A stretch of 64,000 nt of DNA from Mucilaginibacter xinganensis (lineage in GTDB: Bacteria > Bacteroidota > Bacteroidia > Sphingobacteriales > Sphingobacteriaceae). This document shows, piece after piece, positions 24,138-32,371 of this stretch; position 1 is the first letter of the stretch; each line of letters starts with the position of its first letter. The stretch covers positions 1,426,001-1,490,000 of the forward strand of contig NZ_CP022743.1 in the NCBI RefSeq assembly GCF_002257585.1. Reading direction: 5' to 3'. The position numbers were made by a program, and so were the translations under genes. The notes beneath the pieces are model-generated. The model saw nothing but the letters and a program-made list of their open reading frames with translations. It was not told where the DNA came from and made no database searches.

Positions 24138-26543
24138 TTAATGTGCATACTTTCTTTTACGCAGATAATGTTGAAAAATAGCGAATATTACCAACAAACC
24201 CAATGGGGAAATGGTATTAACAACCTGCCAGTACAGCTTTTCGCTGCGAATGCGGGCGCGGTTAAGCAGGCGGATCTTGATTTCCCTGGCGCGCAGTTCA
24301 ATCAGCCCCGAATCGTCGGTCATATAATCGGCTATATTCAGTAAAAGGGTTTTGTTGCCAAAGTTACGCTGCATGTAGTGGTCGTAACCAAGCGGGTAGG
24401 GTGAACCGTCAGAACCAACCTGGCTTTTAAAAACATCGCCATCACTTATTACAATCATTTTTGTTGGTACGCTTTGCGGTAATATGGGTACGTTCTCGTT
24501 TAAGCCTTCAGGCAATGGCCTGTTTTGAAAATCAGATTTAAATTTCCCTTCCAGCAGCACAGCAACGGTTTTTGGAGTGCTTAAAAAATCTTTAGGATTG
24601 GGTTCCTGCTCAACGGCCTGTAACGATAATAGGTGCGGTGCGCTTAGCTTTTTGCTGTACGGCGATGAGGTAAGCAGGATAGTTTTTTTAACGTTTTTAG
24701 TAGCCAGGGTATCAATGGTGCTTGCAAACTCGCTGCGGATGGCATCCAGGTTTTTCACCACCGGGTTTTTTGATACAGAAATGAACAGCGGGTAGTAAAG
24801 CCATGGCAGCATCTGGATTTGTGCCTGCCCGCCAACCATCCCGGTACTCAGGGGAATCTGTGCACAGCTCATATCCGCAATCAGGTCGTAATTGATCCGT
24901 ACGCCGTAAGTGAACAGCTGGTCATCAAGGTCCAGCTGTTTTGGGAACGACATTTGTTCGCCGCCATGCCCGCGCAGGCTGTCCAGCTCCGCGCTTACCT
25001 GGTCAATGGCCCACAACACCCTGCCGCCACGCATTAAATATTGATCTATTTTGAATTTTTCAACTTCGCTGAACTTTGTATCCGGTTTTGGGATCACCAA
25101 AAGCTGCATCTTTAGTAAAACCGTAAGCGGAATAGTTTTCAGGTTGATCCGGCCCACATTATATCCGTCTGACAGGGATTTCATGGCGTCGTTCAGTTGC
25201 AGGTCTGTAAGTTCATGGTGCCCCTCGGTAAAGCCAATAATAGGCTTACCATTGGTGCTAACTTTTTTTATAGCTGATGAAAAGCTGTATTCAAGGTTTT
25301 GGATAGAATTGTTGGCGATCTCTTCGTCAGATAGCCCGATGCGGGTTTGCAGTAAATTAACGGCAATCTCCCGGTCGCCAAATTTTACCAGCGCTTCCGG
25401 AAATATCAGCAATTGCGAAACACCATTATCTGTTTTTGCAGCCCTGTTTTCGCCCACTATCCCTTTCGCTTCCAGCGAGTCGTACATCTTTTTTTGCTGC
25501 TCATCCGGCAGCCCTTTTATTTGTGCTAGCGGGTCAATAAACTCAAACTGTACGCGGTCATTACTGTAGGCCCTAAGGTCAATCAGCATATCGCGGGTTG
25601 CGCGTTGCAGCCTTTTTAGGTCGGCAGGGAAATTATCGCCCTGTAAATAAACGGTAACCTTAACCGGGCCTTTAAGCCGTTTCATAATATTCCGGGTTAC
25701 CGGCGATATGGTAAAACGTTTTTCTTTGGTAAAGTCAAAACGGGTAAAGGTAGCGCCTGAGAGGATGCCCAGAGCAATCAATACAACCGCCGATGTTATC
25801 AATATCCGGTCTTTTAACGGTTTTTGCCTTTGCCTGTTAAGCACAAAAAGCGTTAGGCAAATAAATAAGCCGGTTAAAATTATGAAATAAGCGAGGTCCC
25901 GCGTATCTAAAACTCCGCGGCTTACAGACTGATAGTGCTGGGTGATCCCGAGGTTTTGAAGATCGAGGCTTTGCAGCGAGAGCAACTGGCTCAATGAATC
26001 AAACCCGCTATAAAAAAAGAAACACAGAAACACAGCAATAGTAAAAGCGATGATCTGGTTTTTACTTACTGAAGAAGCAAATAAACCTATCGCAGCAAAG
26101 CTGGCACCCAATAAAAATAGCCCTATATATGAACCTGTAACGCCGCCGGTATCAATGTTGCCCTGCGGCGAGCCGAGCTGGTAAACCGAGTAATAATAAA
26201 CCAGGGTTGGCAGCAATGCAAACAATACCAGTACCACGCATGCAAAGTATTTACCCAGCACAATTTGCCAGTCGGCAAGGGGACGGGTAAGCAACAGTTC
26301 AAAGGTGCCTTCCTTGCGTTCCTCGGCTAATGAACGCATGGTTATTGCCGGAACCAGGAACATAAACAAGTATGGCGCGGTGCTGAAAAGGCTGTCGAGG
26401 GTGGCGTAACCATAGTCTAAAATACCAGACTCAGGGAACACCCATAAAAACAAGCCCAATACTATTAAAAATACCCCTATGGTAACATACGCCACCAGTG
26501 AGCTGAGGTAAGAAGTTATTTCTTTTTTGAGGATGCTAAGCAC
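24138..26543 (-). CDS. GldF-GldG fusion, ABC-2 permease plus auxiliary exporter subunit
   Basis: A single 801-residue frame joins two Gld proteins. Residues 1 to about 240 are GldF: MLSILKKEITSYLSSLVAYV, FLVPAITMRSLAEERKEGTF and LLLTRPLADWQIVLGK, with six TM helices. From about 245 it is GldG: a TM helix, FTKEKRFTISPVTRNIMKRL, VYLQGDNFPADLKRL, then QLLVIPKPDTKFSEVEKF and a final TM near the C-terminus. In Flavobacterium the two are separate genes acting with GldA. The start codon is GTG; TAATTTCG lies upstream. Its ATPase is probably the product of 15979-16686. Confidence 0.9.
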   Translation of the reverse strand: MLSILKKEITSYLSSLVAYVTIGVFLIVLGLFLWVFPESGILDYGYATLDSLFSTAPYLFMFLVPAITMRSLAEERKEGTFELLLTRPLADWQIVLGKYFACVVLVLFALLPTLVYYYSVYQLGSPQGNIDTGGVTGSYIGLFLLGASFAAIGLFASSVSKNQIIAFTIAVFLCFFFYSGFDSLSQLLSLQSLDLQNLGITQHYQSVSRGVLDTRDLAYFIILTGLFICLTLFVLNRQRQKPLKDRILITSAVVLIALGILSGATFTRFDFTKEKRFTISPVTRNIMKRLKGPVKVTVYLQGDNFPADLKRLQRATRDMLIDLRAYSNDRVQFEFIDPLAQIKGLPDEQQKKMYDSLEAKGIVGENRAAKTDNGVSQLLIFPEALVKFGDREIAVNLLQTRIGLSDEEIANNSIQNLEYSFSSAIKKVSTNGKPIIGFTEGHHELTDLQLNDAMKSLSDGYNVGRINLKTIPLTVLLKMQLLVIPKPDTKFSEVEKFKIDQYLMRGGRVLWAIDQVSAELDSLRGHGGEQMSFPKQLDLDDQLFTYGVRINYDLIADMSCAQIPLSTGMVGGQAQIQMLPWLYYPLFISVSKNPVVKNLDAIRSEFASTIDTLATKNVKKTILLTSSPYSKKLSAPHLLSLQAVEQEPNPKDFLSTPKTVAVLLEGKFKSDFQNRPLPEGLNENVPILPQSVPTKMIVISDGDVFKSQVGSDGSPYPLGYDHYMQRNFGNKTLLLNIADYMTDDSGLIELRAREIKIRLLNRARIRSEKLYWQVVNTISPLGLLVIFAIFQHYLRKRKYAH

Positions 26544-26645
26544 TTTTATATGTGGTGATAAACGCCGAAATTACACAATAATGCGCTAAAGCAAAACGGT
26601 TATATGCAGTTTTGTTATATGCCGGTAAATTAAAAGATTGAAAAT

Positions 26646-27218
26646 TTATTTGGCGTCTTTTTTCTTATTATCGGCCGCGAATGTAGGTCCGAAACGATAG
26701 GCAAGTCTTAAAGCCAACTGGTTATTATTGCCTGCGCTTTGAACCCGGCTTTCAAACCTCAAGCCCAAATCAATTGTACCATTGTGTTTATTGGTGGGTG
26801 CCGAAAAACCTATTACAGGCGAGTAAATAAATGCCGATGACGAGCCGGTATAATTACTATTAATGTTTTGGGAGATGCCGGCGTCTGCTTCAAAATAGGA
26901 TATTCTGGAAAAATAATACCTGGCACCCAATTCTATCGGGATGAATTTTTGAGTGTTAAGGCTTAAAGGGCCATCATAGTCCAACCGTACCAAATAACCG
27001 GTAAAACCTACCGTAGCTGTTAAGTTAAATAAGGGGGACGATACAGGAAGTTCAACCTTGACAGAGCCGCCTGCCACCGAACCGTAATAATTAGAAAGAT
27101 TGCCGGTTGTTAAACCGTATTCGCCGCCAATGCTAATGTGGGGTTTCATGCTCACCTGGGCAAAACCATTTATCCCCCAAATAATAAACACCACCAGTGG
27201 TAGTATAATTTTTTTCAT
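26646..27218 (-). CDS. Outer-membrane beta-barrel protein (small, secreted)
   Basis: About 190 residues with a signal peptide (MKKIILPLVVFIIWGINGFA). The mature part alternates hydrophobic and polar residues in short strands and ends LALRLAYRFGPTFAAD before a charged tail, as in small barrels. IPIELGARYYFS and FIYSPVIGFS match VPVKLGIKYYLS and IAYSPGFGYT in the protein at 28360-28878, so the two are paralogues. ATG 27218 was chosen because the frame upstream (to 27236) adds six residues before a typical signal peptide. Confidence 0.75.
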   Translation of the reverse strand: MKKIILPLVVFIIWGINGFAQVSMKPHISIGGEYGLTTGNLSNYYGSVAGGSVKVELPVSSPLFNLTATVGFTGYLVRLDYDGPLSLNTQKFIPIELGARYYFSRISYFEADAGISQNINSNYTGSSSAFIYSPVIGFSAPTNKHNGTIDLGLRFESRVQSAGNNNQLALRLAYRFGPTFAADNKKKDAK

Positions 27219-27296
27219 TTTTAGTAAAAACAACACTGTAAGGCTATAAAACTAAAAAAATATAAGCACTTATTTAAACATTTTTAGCTGTCGGCA

Positions 27297-27341
27297 CACG
27301 CAAGTTGTCACGCACAGGTTTGTTTCCCTGTTTTTTGCGTG
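27297..27341. other. Nested hairpin upstream of the START gene
   Basis: CACGCAA (27297-27303) pairs with TTGCGTG (27335-27341), enclosing ACAGG (27314-27318) and CCTGT (27327-27331). It sits in the divergent gap between a barrel gene and the START gene, 79 nt before the ATG. It could be a leader structure or an operator. Confidence 0.4.
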
Positions 27342-27419
27342 TTTACTGTCATAAAGCATCATAGTTGCCTTGTGTAGCATGCAGAACCCTAAATTTGATA
27401 TTAATATAACCATTTAATA

Positions 27420-28061
27420 ATGTACAGGCTAATTGCAGTTTTACTGCTTCTTTTTAAAATAACAGGGGCAACGGCCCAAAACGACTGGAAATTCAAGACT
27501 GAAAAAGACGGAATTAAGGTTTATACCAGCACGGTATCAACGTCAAAATTTAAGGCTATAAAAGTAGAATGCGAGCTGAATACTACGGCGTCGCAAATGA
27601 TAAAGGTGATACTTGATGTAAGTAACGGGCCCGAGTGGCTTGATCATACCAAATCATGCAGGCTGATTAAGCAAGTGTCGCCCTCAGAACTATACTATTA
27701 TTCGGAAGTGAATATTCCATGGCCGGTGCAGAACCGTGATTTTGTGGCACACCTGATGGTACGTCAAAACCCCGACACGCGGGTGGTTACTGTTGATGGT
27801 CCGGCGGTTTCAGGCCTGGTACCGGTAAAGCAGGGTGTTGTTAGGGTTCACTCGTCAAAAAGTTTATGGATCATAACGCCCGCCGGCCCTAATGTTGTAA
27901 AAGTGGTGTACACGCTGCAGGTGGATCCGGGTGGAGACGTGCCGGCCTGGCTGGTTAATATGCTGGCAGGAGAGGGTCCCTTAAAAAGTTTCGAAGGGTT
28001 AAAATTACAATTAAAGAAACCTGTTTACCAGAATGCCGCGCTGGCATTTATTAAGGATTAA
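27420..28061 (+). CDS. Secreted START domain protein
   Basis: A 213-residue protein with a signal peptide (MYRLIAVLLLLFKITGATAQ). The rest is a START/SRPBCC-type lipid-binding fold: WKFKTEKDGIKVYTSTV, DVSNGPEWLDHTKSCRLIK, YYYSEVNIPWPVQNRDFVAH and the C-terminal helix segment LVNMLAGEGPLKSFEGLK. START domains bind sterols or other lipids in a deep cavity. In the periplasm it might carry a hydrophobic ligand. Paralogous barrel genes lie on both sides on the other strand. Confidence 0.88.
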   Translation: MYRLIAVLLLLFKITGATAQNDWKFKTEKDGIKVYTSTVSTSKFKAIKVECELNTTASQMIKVILDVSNGPEWLDHTKSCRLIKQVSPSELYYYSEVNIPWPVQNRDFVAHLMVRQNPDTRVVTVDGPAVSGLVPVKQGVVRVHSSKSLWIITPAGPNVVKVVYTLQVDPGGDVPAWLVNMLAGEGPLKSFEGLKLQLKKPVYQNAALAFIKD

Positions 28062-28359
28062 ACGGAAACAAGAAAGCCGGGATTTCTCCCGGCTGGTATA
28101 AAAATCAGCAGTAACGTGCTTTCGGCATAACCTGACACTTGCAGCGCTCTGCAACCGCATGCAACGGTAGTTTTAGATGAGGCAAGTTTCGGCGCCCGCG
28201 CCGCCGGCAAAGTGTTCCATTTTTGCACACGGAACACCCGGAACAATATGAAACATGCTGATTATCAGTGCTTTCGACTTATATTGAGGGGTAAATAAAT
28301 GTAAGTTACTGATAATGAATATGTTTCATTAATATGAATATCGAATCCAAGTATTTTAA
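28062..28359. other. Convergent intergenic region after the START gene
   Basis: About 300 bp. A stem at 28075-28094 is the only clear structure. The rest, locally G/C-rich around 28190, shows no gene or repeat that I can support. Confidence 0.45.
28075..28094. terminator. Hairpin after the START gene
   Basis: AGCCGGGA and TCCCGGCT form an 8-bp perfect stem with a TTTC loop, 14 nt after the stop. There is only a weak T-tract, so termination efficiency is uncertain. Confidence 0.6.
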
Positions 28360-28878
28360 TTAAAACTTGTATGCAATGCGCAAAGCCGCCTGGCTTACTG
28401 TACCGTTATTTGACCAGGCTTCATAACGCGCACCTAACTCTACACGGTCATCCCATGTATAGCCAAAGCCTGGTGAGTAAGCAATGGCTGTGCCGCCCCC
28501 GCTTTCAGTAGAAAATACTACGCCGCCCTGTGCCTCGCCGAAAAAGCCACCGGAAAGGTAATATTTGATACCCAGTTTTACCGGAACATAGCCTTCGCCC
28601 GATTTATCAACGCCCAGTTCTTTTAGTATTTCTTTATAATCGCTTTTGTAAATTAAGTTGGTATAGCCTGCAGTAAGGGTTAAAAAAGTTTTGTCAGCAA
28701 TAGGATAATCATATTTAACTGATCCGCCTATGGCCACTGTAGAAATGTCTGAAATTGAACCAAACAGGATGCCGGATTCGAAACCGGCGCTAAATTTGCC
28801 TCCATCTGATTTTGTTTGTGCCAAAGCTGAAACAGCTGTAATACCGGAAATAATTAATGAGAGTAAGATTTTTTTCAT
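28360..28878 (-). CDS. Outer-membrane beta-barrel protein (small, secreted)
   Basis: A 172-residue protein with a signal peptide (MKKILLSLIISGITAVSALA) and about eight short amphipathic strands ending in AALRIAYKF, an aromatic C-terminus typical of outer-membrane barrels inserted by BamA. It is a paralogue of the product of 26646-27218. The function is not known; small barrels of this kind can be structural or bind adhesive or lipid ligands. Confidence 0.78.
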   Translation of the reverse strand: MKKILLSLIISGITAVSALAQTKSDGGKFSAGFESGILFGSISDISTVAIGGSVKYDYPIADKTFLTLTAGYTNLIYKSDYKEILKELGVDKSGEGYVPVKLGIKYYLSGGFFGEAQGGVVFSTESGGGTAIAYSPGFGYTWDDRVELGARYEAWSNNGTVSQAALRIAYKF

Positions 28879-29056
28879 TTGTGACTGTTTAAGTATGCGG
28901 GCAGTAAGCCTCAGTGCATTTATTCGTTTATACGAAAATGGACGCGGTTTTGTTATGCCGGCAAAGATAATGTGAATAATTTCATAACCTGTTTGTAACG
29001 AAATTGTTAACGTAGCCAGGCCGCCTGCCGAAGAGCTTTTACAGGAGGATTTATCT

Positions 29057-29647
29057 TCATCTAAAACTCAAAACTACCTTTTTGCCCGAAATGCTTTCCA
29101 GCAGGGGTTTGAAAATTAGCTGCGCATTTTGCCTGGCCGTTCCCAAAACATCCATTTGTTTTGCGTTGTCGAAGATCTTTTTTTCGGCAATCTTGTAAAC
29201 AGATTCCACCATGTTTTTTGTATCATCCCTAAACCAGGTGCCACTAATGTCATAAATCCTTGATTTCTGATGGTCAATGGCTGCGTAACAGATCTCGGGC
29301 TGCGGCAAAAAAACTGTTACAGAATCCGCACCCTGGATAATGTCCGTTTTTTTAACTTTTGTAAGATCAATACACGCGGTAACCTCGCCAACTGCTAAAA
29401 ACAAAACTTTACTGTCCGGCAAAATCGGGTGGATCTCTTTTTGCTCAACAATATCTTTCATGGTGTATTTAACCAGTTCCAGTTTGCCCATGCTGGTTAT
29501 TTTTTGAACCATGCCGGTTTCAGTAATTTCAGTGCGCGTTGCTGTAAACTGGTGTTTGATATAAAAGAACAGAAAAACAAGGAAACAGGTTATAACTATT
29601 GAACTGATAAGGATGAACAGGATTCGGTTGCCAAAGCGGTTTGCCAT
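29057..29647 (-). CDS. DUF4230 domain membrane-anchored protein
   Basis: About 196 residues: an N-terminal TM helix (ILFILISSIVITCFLVFLFF) and a soluble DUF4230 domain with TEITETGMVQKITSMGKLEL, LFLAVGEVTACIDLTKVKK and the charged C-terminus KPLLESISGKKVVLSFR. The function of DUF4230 is unknown. The ATG at 29647 is taken as the start: the frame extends 26 residues further, but that stretch lies inside an intergenic palindrome (29656-29748). Confidence 0.85.
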   Translation of the reverse strand: MANRFGNRILFILISSIVITCFLVFLFFYIKHQFTATRTEITETGMVQKITSMGKLELVKYTMKDIVEQKEIHPILPDSKVLFLAVGEVTACIDLTKVKKTDIIQGADSVTVFLPQPEICYAAIDHQKSRIYDISGTWFRDDTKNMVESVYKIAEKKIFDNAKQMDVLGTARQNAQLIFKPLLESISGKKVVLSFR

Positions 29648-29655
29648 TGCGGGAT

Positions 29656-29748
29656 AGTGATTAGAGATTAGTGACCAGAGATTAATTGTTTGGGCATAGG
29701 ATAAGTAAATAAGAAAGAAAATCAATCTTCAACTAATCTCTTACCACT
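29656..29748. repeat. Word-built imperfect palindrome (TGATTAGAGATTAG vocabulary)
   Basis: AGTGATTAGAGATTAGTGA (29656-29674) pairs with ACTAATCTCTTACCACT (29732-29748) at 15 of 17 positions; a second CAGAGATTA copy (29676-29684) lies in the loop. It fills the leader of the DUF4230 gene. The word recurs at 39013-39040. Confidence 0.7.
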
Positions 29749-29823
29749 GATGTAAACAAATAAAAAGAGCAGATGTTGGCTTGCATTTAATTATAATTAA
29801 AGTTAATTGGTTAACAATCCACT

Positions 29824-30477
29824 TTAACACTTCACCGTCTTTTTCTTTTTTGCGGGAGCATTGTTGCCAGGTTTTTTTATAACTGCGCCAATTTGAGCTG
29901 CGGTTGCCGCGGCGGCGCTTGCCAATGGGCTTACATAAGTGGCTACAGCTACTACAAAAGTATTCATGTTTCGTTGTGTGCGGATGCCAGCCTGGCGAAT
30001 GTTTTTTTCAGCCCGGTCCAGCAATAATTTTAATGCGGGCAAATCCAACTCATCGTCGGGCTTAAGGGCTACAAGGTTGCCTAGTGTTGCCCACCCTGCG
30101 GCCGCAATATTGTCTTCATCGGCACTGATCCATTCGCGGGCCAGCTCAAAGCCGTAGTTGCTGCCTGCGGCCACCCAGGGGACCGTATATTCGGAAATAT
30201 TGGTTGACACGGCCTGCTTTACCCAGGTTTGTAAATCGGCTTTGGTCATTTTATCATCTGCTGCAATTAAGCCGGCCAGGTACATTGCATCCGCATTACC
30301 GGTGGCATAAAGGTCTAACGCCAGTTGATAGTCAGTTTTTATCTTTTTTTGGATAGTTTTTAAATGCTCCACCTTCACCCCAAAAAAAGGTTCTTTTACC
30401 CCATGCTTCAATAAAATATTTTTGATTTTTTCGTTTCCGAACGATTTTAGTTCGGCCATAATTTCAGATACTGTCAT
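29824..30477 (-). CDS. DNA alkylation repair protein (AlkD-like)
   Basis: About 217 residues, alpha-helical HEAT-like repeats. The start MTVSEIMAELKSFGNEKIKN, HGVKEPFFGVKVEHLKTIQK, YLAGLIAADDKMTKADLQTW and WAAGSNYGFELAREWI-type segments fit the AlkD family, which excises N3- and N7-alkylated purines without base flipping. The C-terminus is Lys/Ala-rich. I selected the ATG at 30477 rather than nine residues upstream at 30504. Whether it keeps glycosylase activity needs the catalytic Trp/Asp positions aligned to AlkD. Confidence 0.85.
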   Translation of the reverse strand: MTVSEIMAELKSFGNEKIKNILLKHGVKEPFFGVKVEHLKTIQKKIKTDYQLALDLYATGNADAMYLAGLIAADDKMTKADLQTWVKQAVSTNISEYTVPWVAAGSNYGFELAREWISADEDNIAAAGWATLGNLVALKPDDELDLPALKLLLDRAEKNIRQAGIRTQRNMNTFVVAVATYVSPLASAAAATAAQIGAVIKKPGNNAPAKKKKTVKC

Positions 30478-30564
30478 GATGATTTTATTTAAACAGGCTA
30501 TCAAAAAAACAATTAAAAATAAGGATATGTGTTTTCAAAAATCATGGTAAAATTATTTTTTACG

Positions 30565-31107
30565 TTACTGGCTAACTATGGCTTTGTCGTGATTGGCTTT
30601 CCGTTTTAATATAACTGCTGCCAGTAATGAAACGATTAATCCAACTGGTAATATTTCGGCATAGGTAACCAGCGCGTTAAAAAACGGATTTCTGTAAAGC
30701 TTACTAAATTGTTGTATCTCGGCCGCTTTGGCGCTCAGCTGTGCCTGGGTGCCACCAGCAGCTTTCAATTGAAGTAGCTCGTGTGCTGAGTATTTTTCAT
30801 AAAAGTCGGGGATAAAGTAAAAGTAATCTATCATCCACACTATTACATATATGGTAGACGCAATGAGCGTGATCATGAGGCCTGTTGTAAAAGCTTTACC
30901 AAATGTTATAACGCCGTTGCCGTATTTATCGCGGTTGTTTTTAACGGCCACAAATATGAGGGAGAAAGCTACCAGCATAGTGGTGTAGCCCAGCAACATA
31001 CTTCCCTCGTAATTATTAAGGTTGAAAATTTTGGCCATTGAGGCCAGCATAAACGCCGCTACAATAAAGCCCGCAATAAACCCGGTGACGATGATGGTCC
31101 TTTTCAT
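30565..31107 (-). CDS. DUF4199 domain membrane protein
   Basis: About 180 residues with four TM helices: TIIVTGFIAGFIVAAFMLAS, LLGYTTMLVAFSLIFVAVKN, FTTGLMITLIASTIYVIVWM and LPVGLIVSLLAAVILKRK. KYGNGVITFGKAF is the typical DUF4199 loop. The function is unknown. The frame could start at the ATG at 31161 (18 residues longer), but MKRTIIVTG at 31107 after an A-rich leader looks more natural. The LuxR-type membrane regulator gene lies just upstream. Confidence 0.82.
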   Translation of the reverse strand: MKRTIIVTGFIAGFIVAAFMLASMAKIFNLNNYEGSMLLGYTTMLVAFSLIFVAVKNNRDKYGNGVITFGKAFTTGLMITLIASTIYVIVWMIDYFYFIPDFYEKYSAHELLQLKAAGGTQAQLSAKAAEIQQFSKLYRNPFFNALVTYAEILPVGLIVSLLAAVILKRKANHDKAIVSQ

Positions 31108-31217
31108 TTTTTTGGTTTTAGTTTCCTCAAAATTGCTGAACCGGGAAATATTATTAGTCATACTTTAGGGTGATTTTTAAATAAAAATCCCGCATTTAAT
31201 AGTTTATAACAAGCATT

Positions 31218-31763
31218 TTAAGGGATAAGGCTCAGTTTTTTACCCATGTCAACCGCCTGCGTTCGCCTTTTAACTTCCAATTTTTCAAATATTTGAGCAG
31301 TATGCGTTTTAATGGTATTAAGCGATACGAACAAACTTTCAGCAATTTCCCGGTTACTTAAACCTTCGGCCATCAGCTTAAGTACCTCCAGTTCGCGTTT
31401 ACTCATGTTGATGCGTTTCAGTTCACGCTCATTTAAAACAAAAGCACTGCCATCAGGCGCAAAAATTTGCCGTTCAACAATCAAGGTTTCTACTTTAGGC
31501 TTACGGAGCTTTAAAGCAAGCCAAACACCAAGTAAGGTAAATATTACTGCAATAATCCCTGCGTATGTCTCCAGTTGCCGGTCAACCAATATGTAACGCA
31601 GCTCGGCCCATTTAAGCAATATTATAAGCGCAGCGAGTGCAATGCCGTAAATGGTGATCTGCCTATTGCGCGCTGTAATGCTCAAAGTGCTAAATTTTAG
31701 AAGCTCGTTAATCAATAAAATTTTGACGGGCGATGCATTGGGAAAGATAATGGCTCCCCACAA
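31218..31763 (-). CDS. Membrane-anchored LuxR-type transcription factor
   Basis: A 181-residue protein: two TM helices (about 37-52 and 66-86) and a cytosolic C-terminal LuxR helix-turn-helix with MSKRELEVLKLMAEGLSNRE and FVSLNTIKTHTAQIFEKLEV. There is no receiver or sensor domain, so the TM part may sense the membrane. A stop codon lies immediately before the TTG at 31763-31761, so the start is TTG or a later non-ATG codon; no in-frame ATG exists before the DNA-binding domain. Confidence 0.8.
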   Translation of the reverse strand: MWGAIIFPNASPVKILLINELLKFSTLSITARNRQITIYGIALAALIILLKWAELRYILVDRQLETYAGIIAVIFTLLGVWLALKLRKPKVETLIVERQIFAPDGSAFVLNERELKRINMSKRELEVLKLMAEGLSNREIAESLFVSLNTIKTHTAQIFEKLEVKRRTQAVDMGKKLSLIP

Positions 31764-31877
31764 TTATCGTTCATGTAAAGATAACTATTTCACCATTTAT
31801 TGCAGCAGACGGTATTGATATGACAAACTGGTTTTTAAGGTAGCTGCGGCGGTGGAAATAATTGTGAAGGTTATAAA

Positions 31878-31928
31878 TGTTTTAGTTGTTGTAGTGGCAA
31901 AATTATTACCCTTACAACAACTAAAACA
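31878..31928. terminator. 16-bp perfect inverted repeat downstream of the OsmC gene
   Basis: TGTTTTAGTTGTTGTA (31878-31893) and TACAACAACTAAAACA (31913-31928) pair perfectly around a 19-nt loop. On the minus strand the stem begins 11 nt after the OsmC stop and is followed by TTTAT. It may be a terminator; the unusual length and large loop leave other roles open. Confidence 0.55.
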
Positions 31929-31939
31929 GCTCAATTTAA

Positions 31940-32359
31940 TTAGGCGTAAACCACATTTAAGGTAATTGGAACGCTTAACGCTTTTGATATAATGCAATTT
32001 GCTTTTGCACCTTCAGCAATTTCTTTGAATTTATCTTCGCTTACACCTTCAATTGGCGAGCCTTTTAATTCAAGGTGAATGCCGGTAATGCTGAGTGCCT
32101 GCATATCCAGATCTAAAATTGCATCGGTGGTTAAGTCACCCGGGGTAAAACCAGCCTGGCTAAGCGCTGCACCTACTGCCATGGTAAAGCAACCTGCATG
32201 GGCGGCTGCAATCAGCTCTTCCGGGTTGGTACCTATACCGTCCTGGAAACGGGTCTTAAATGAATACTGGGTGTTGTTAAGGGTAGTGCTTTGGGTGGTG
32301 ATTTCACCTTTACCTTCGGTTAAAGTGCCATTCCAATGGGCATGTGCTGTACGTTTCAT
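31940..32359 (-). CDS. OsmC family peroxiredoxin-like protein
   Basis: A 139-residue OsmC/Ohr-type protein that reduces organic hydroperoxides in the cytosol. The two conserved cysteines are in AAAHAGCFTMAVG and GAKANCIISKAL; NPEELIAAAHAGCF is the family hallmark. The length and MKRTAHAHWNGTLTEGKGEI start match OsmC rather than Ohr. The EngB gene lies 12 nt upstream on the same strand, so they may be cotranscribed. Confidence 0.95.
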   Translation of the reverse strand: MKRTAHAHWNGTLTEGKGEITTQSTTLNNTQYSFKTRFQDGIGTNPEELIAAAHAGCFTMAVGAALSQAGFTPGDLTTDAILDLDMQALSITGIHLELKGSPIEGVSEDKFKEIAEGAKANCIISKALSVPITLNVVYA

Positions 32360-32371
32360 AGTGTTTGTTTT

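Noticed and set aside
28058..28246. 62-codon minus-strand frame after the START gene
   Set aside because: It covers the terminator hairpin and a G/C-rich patch and has no protein character.
31878..31928. CRISPR repeat
   Set aside because: Only one copy with a 19-nt loop, no spacers and no cas genes nearby.
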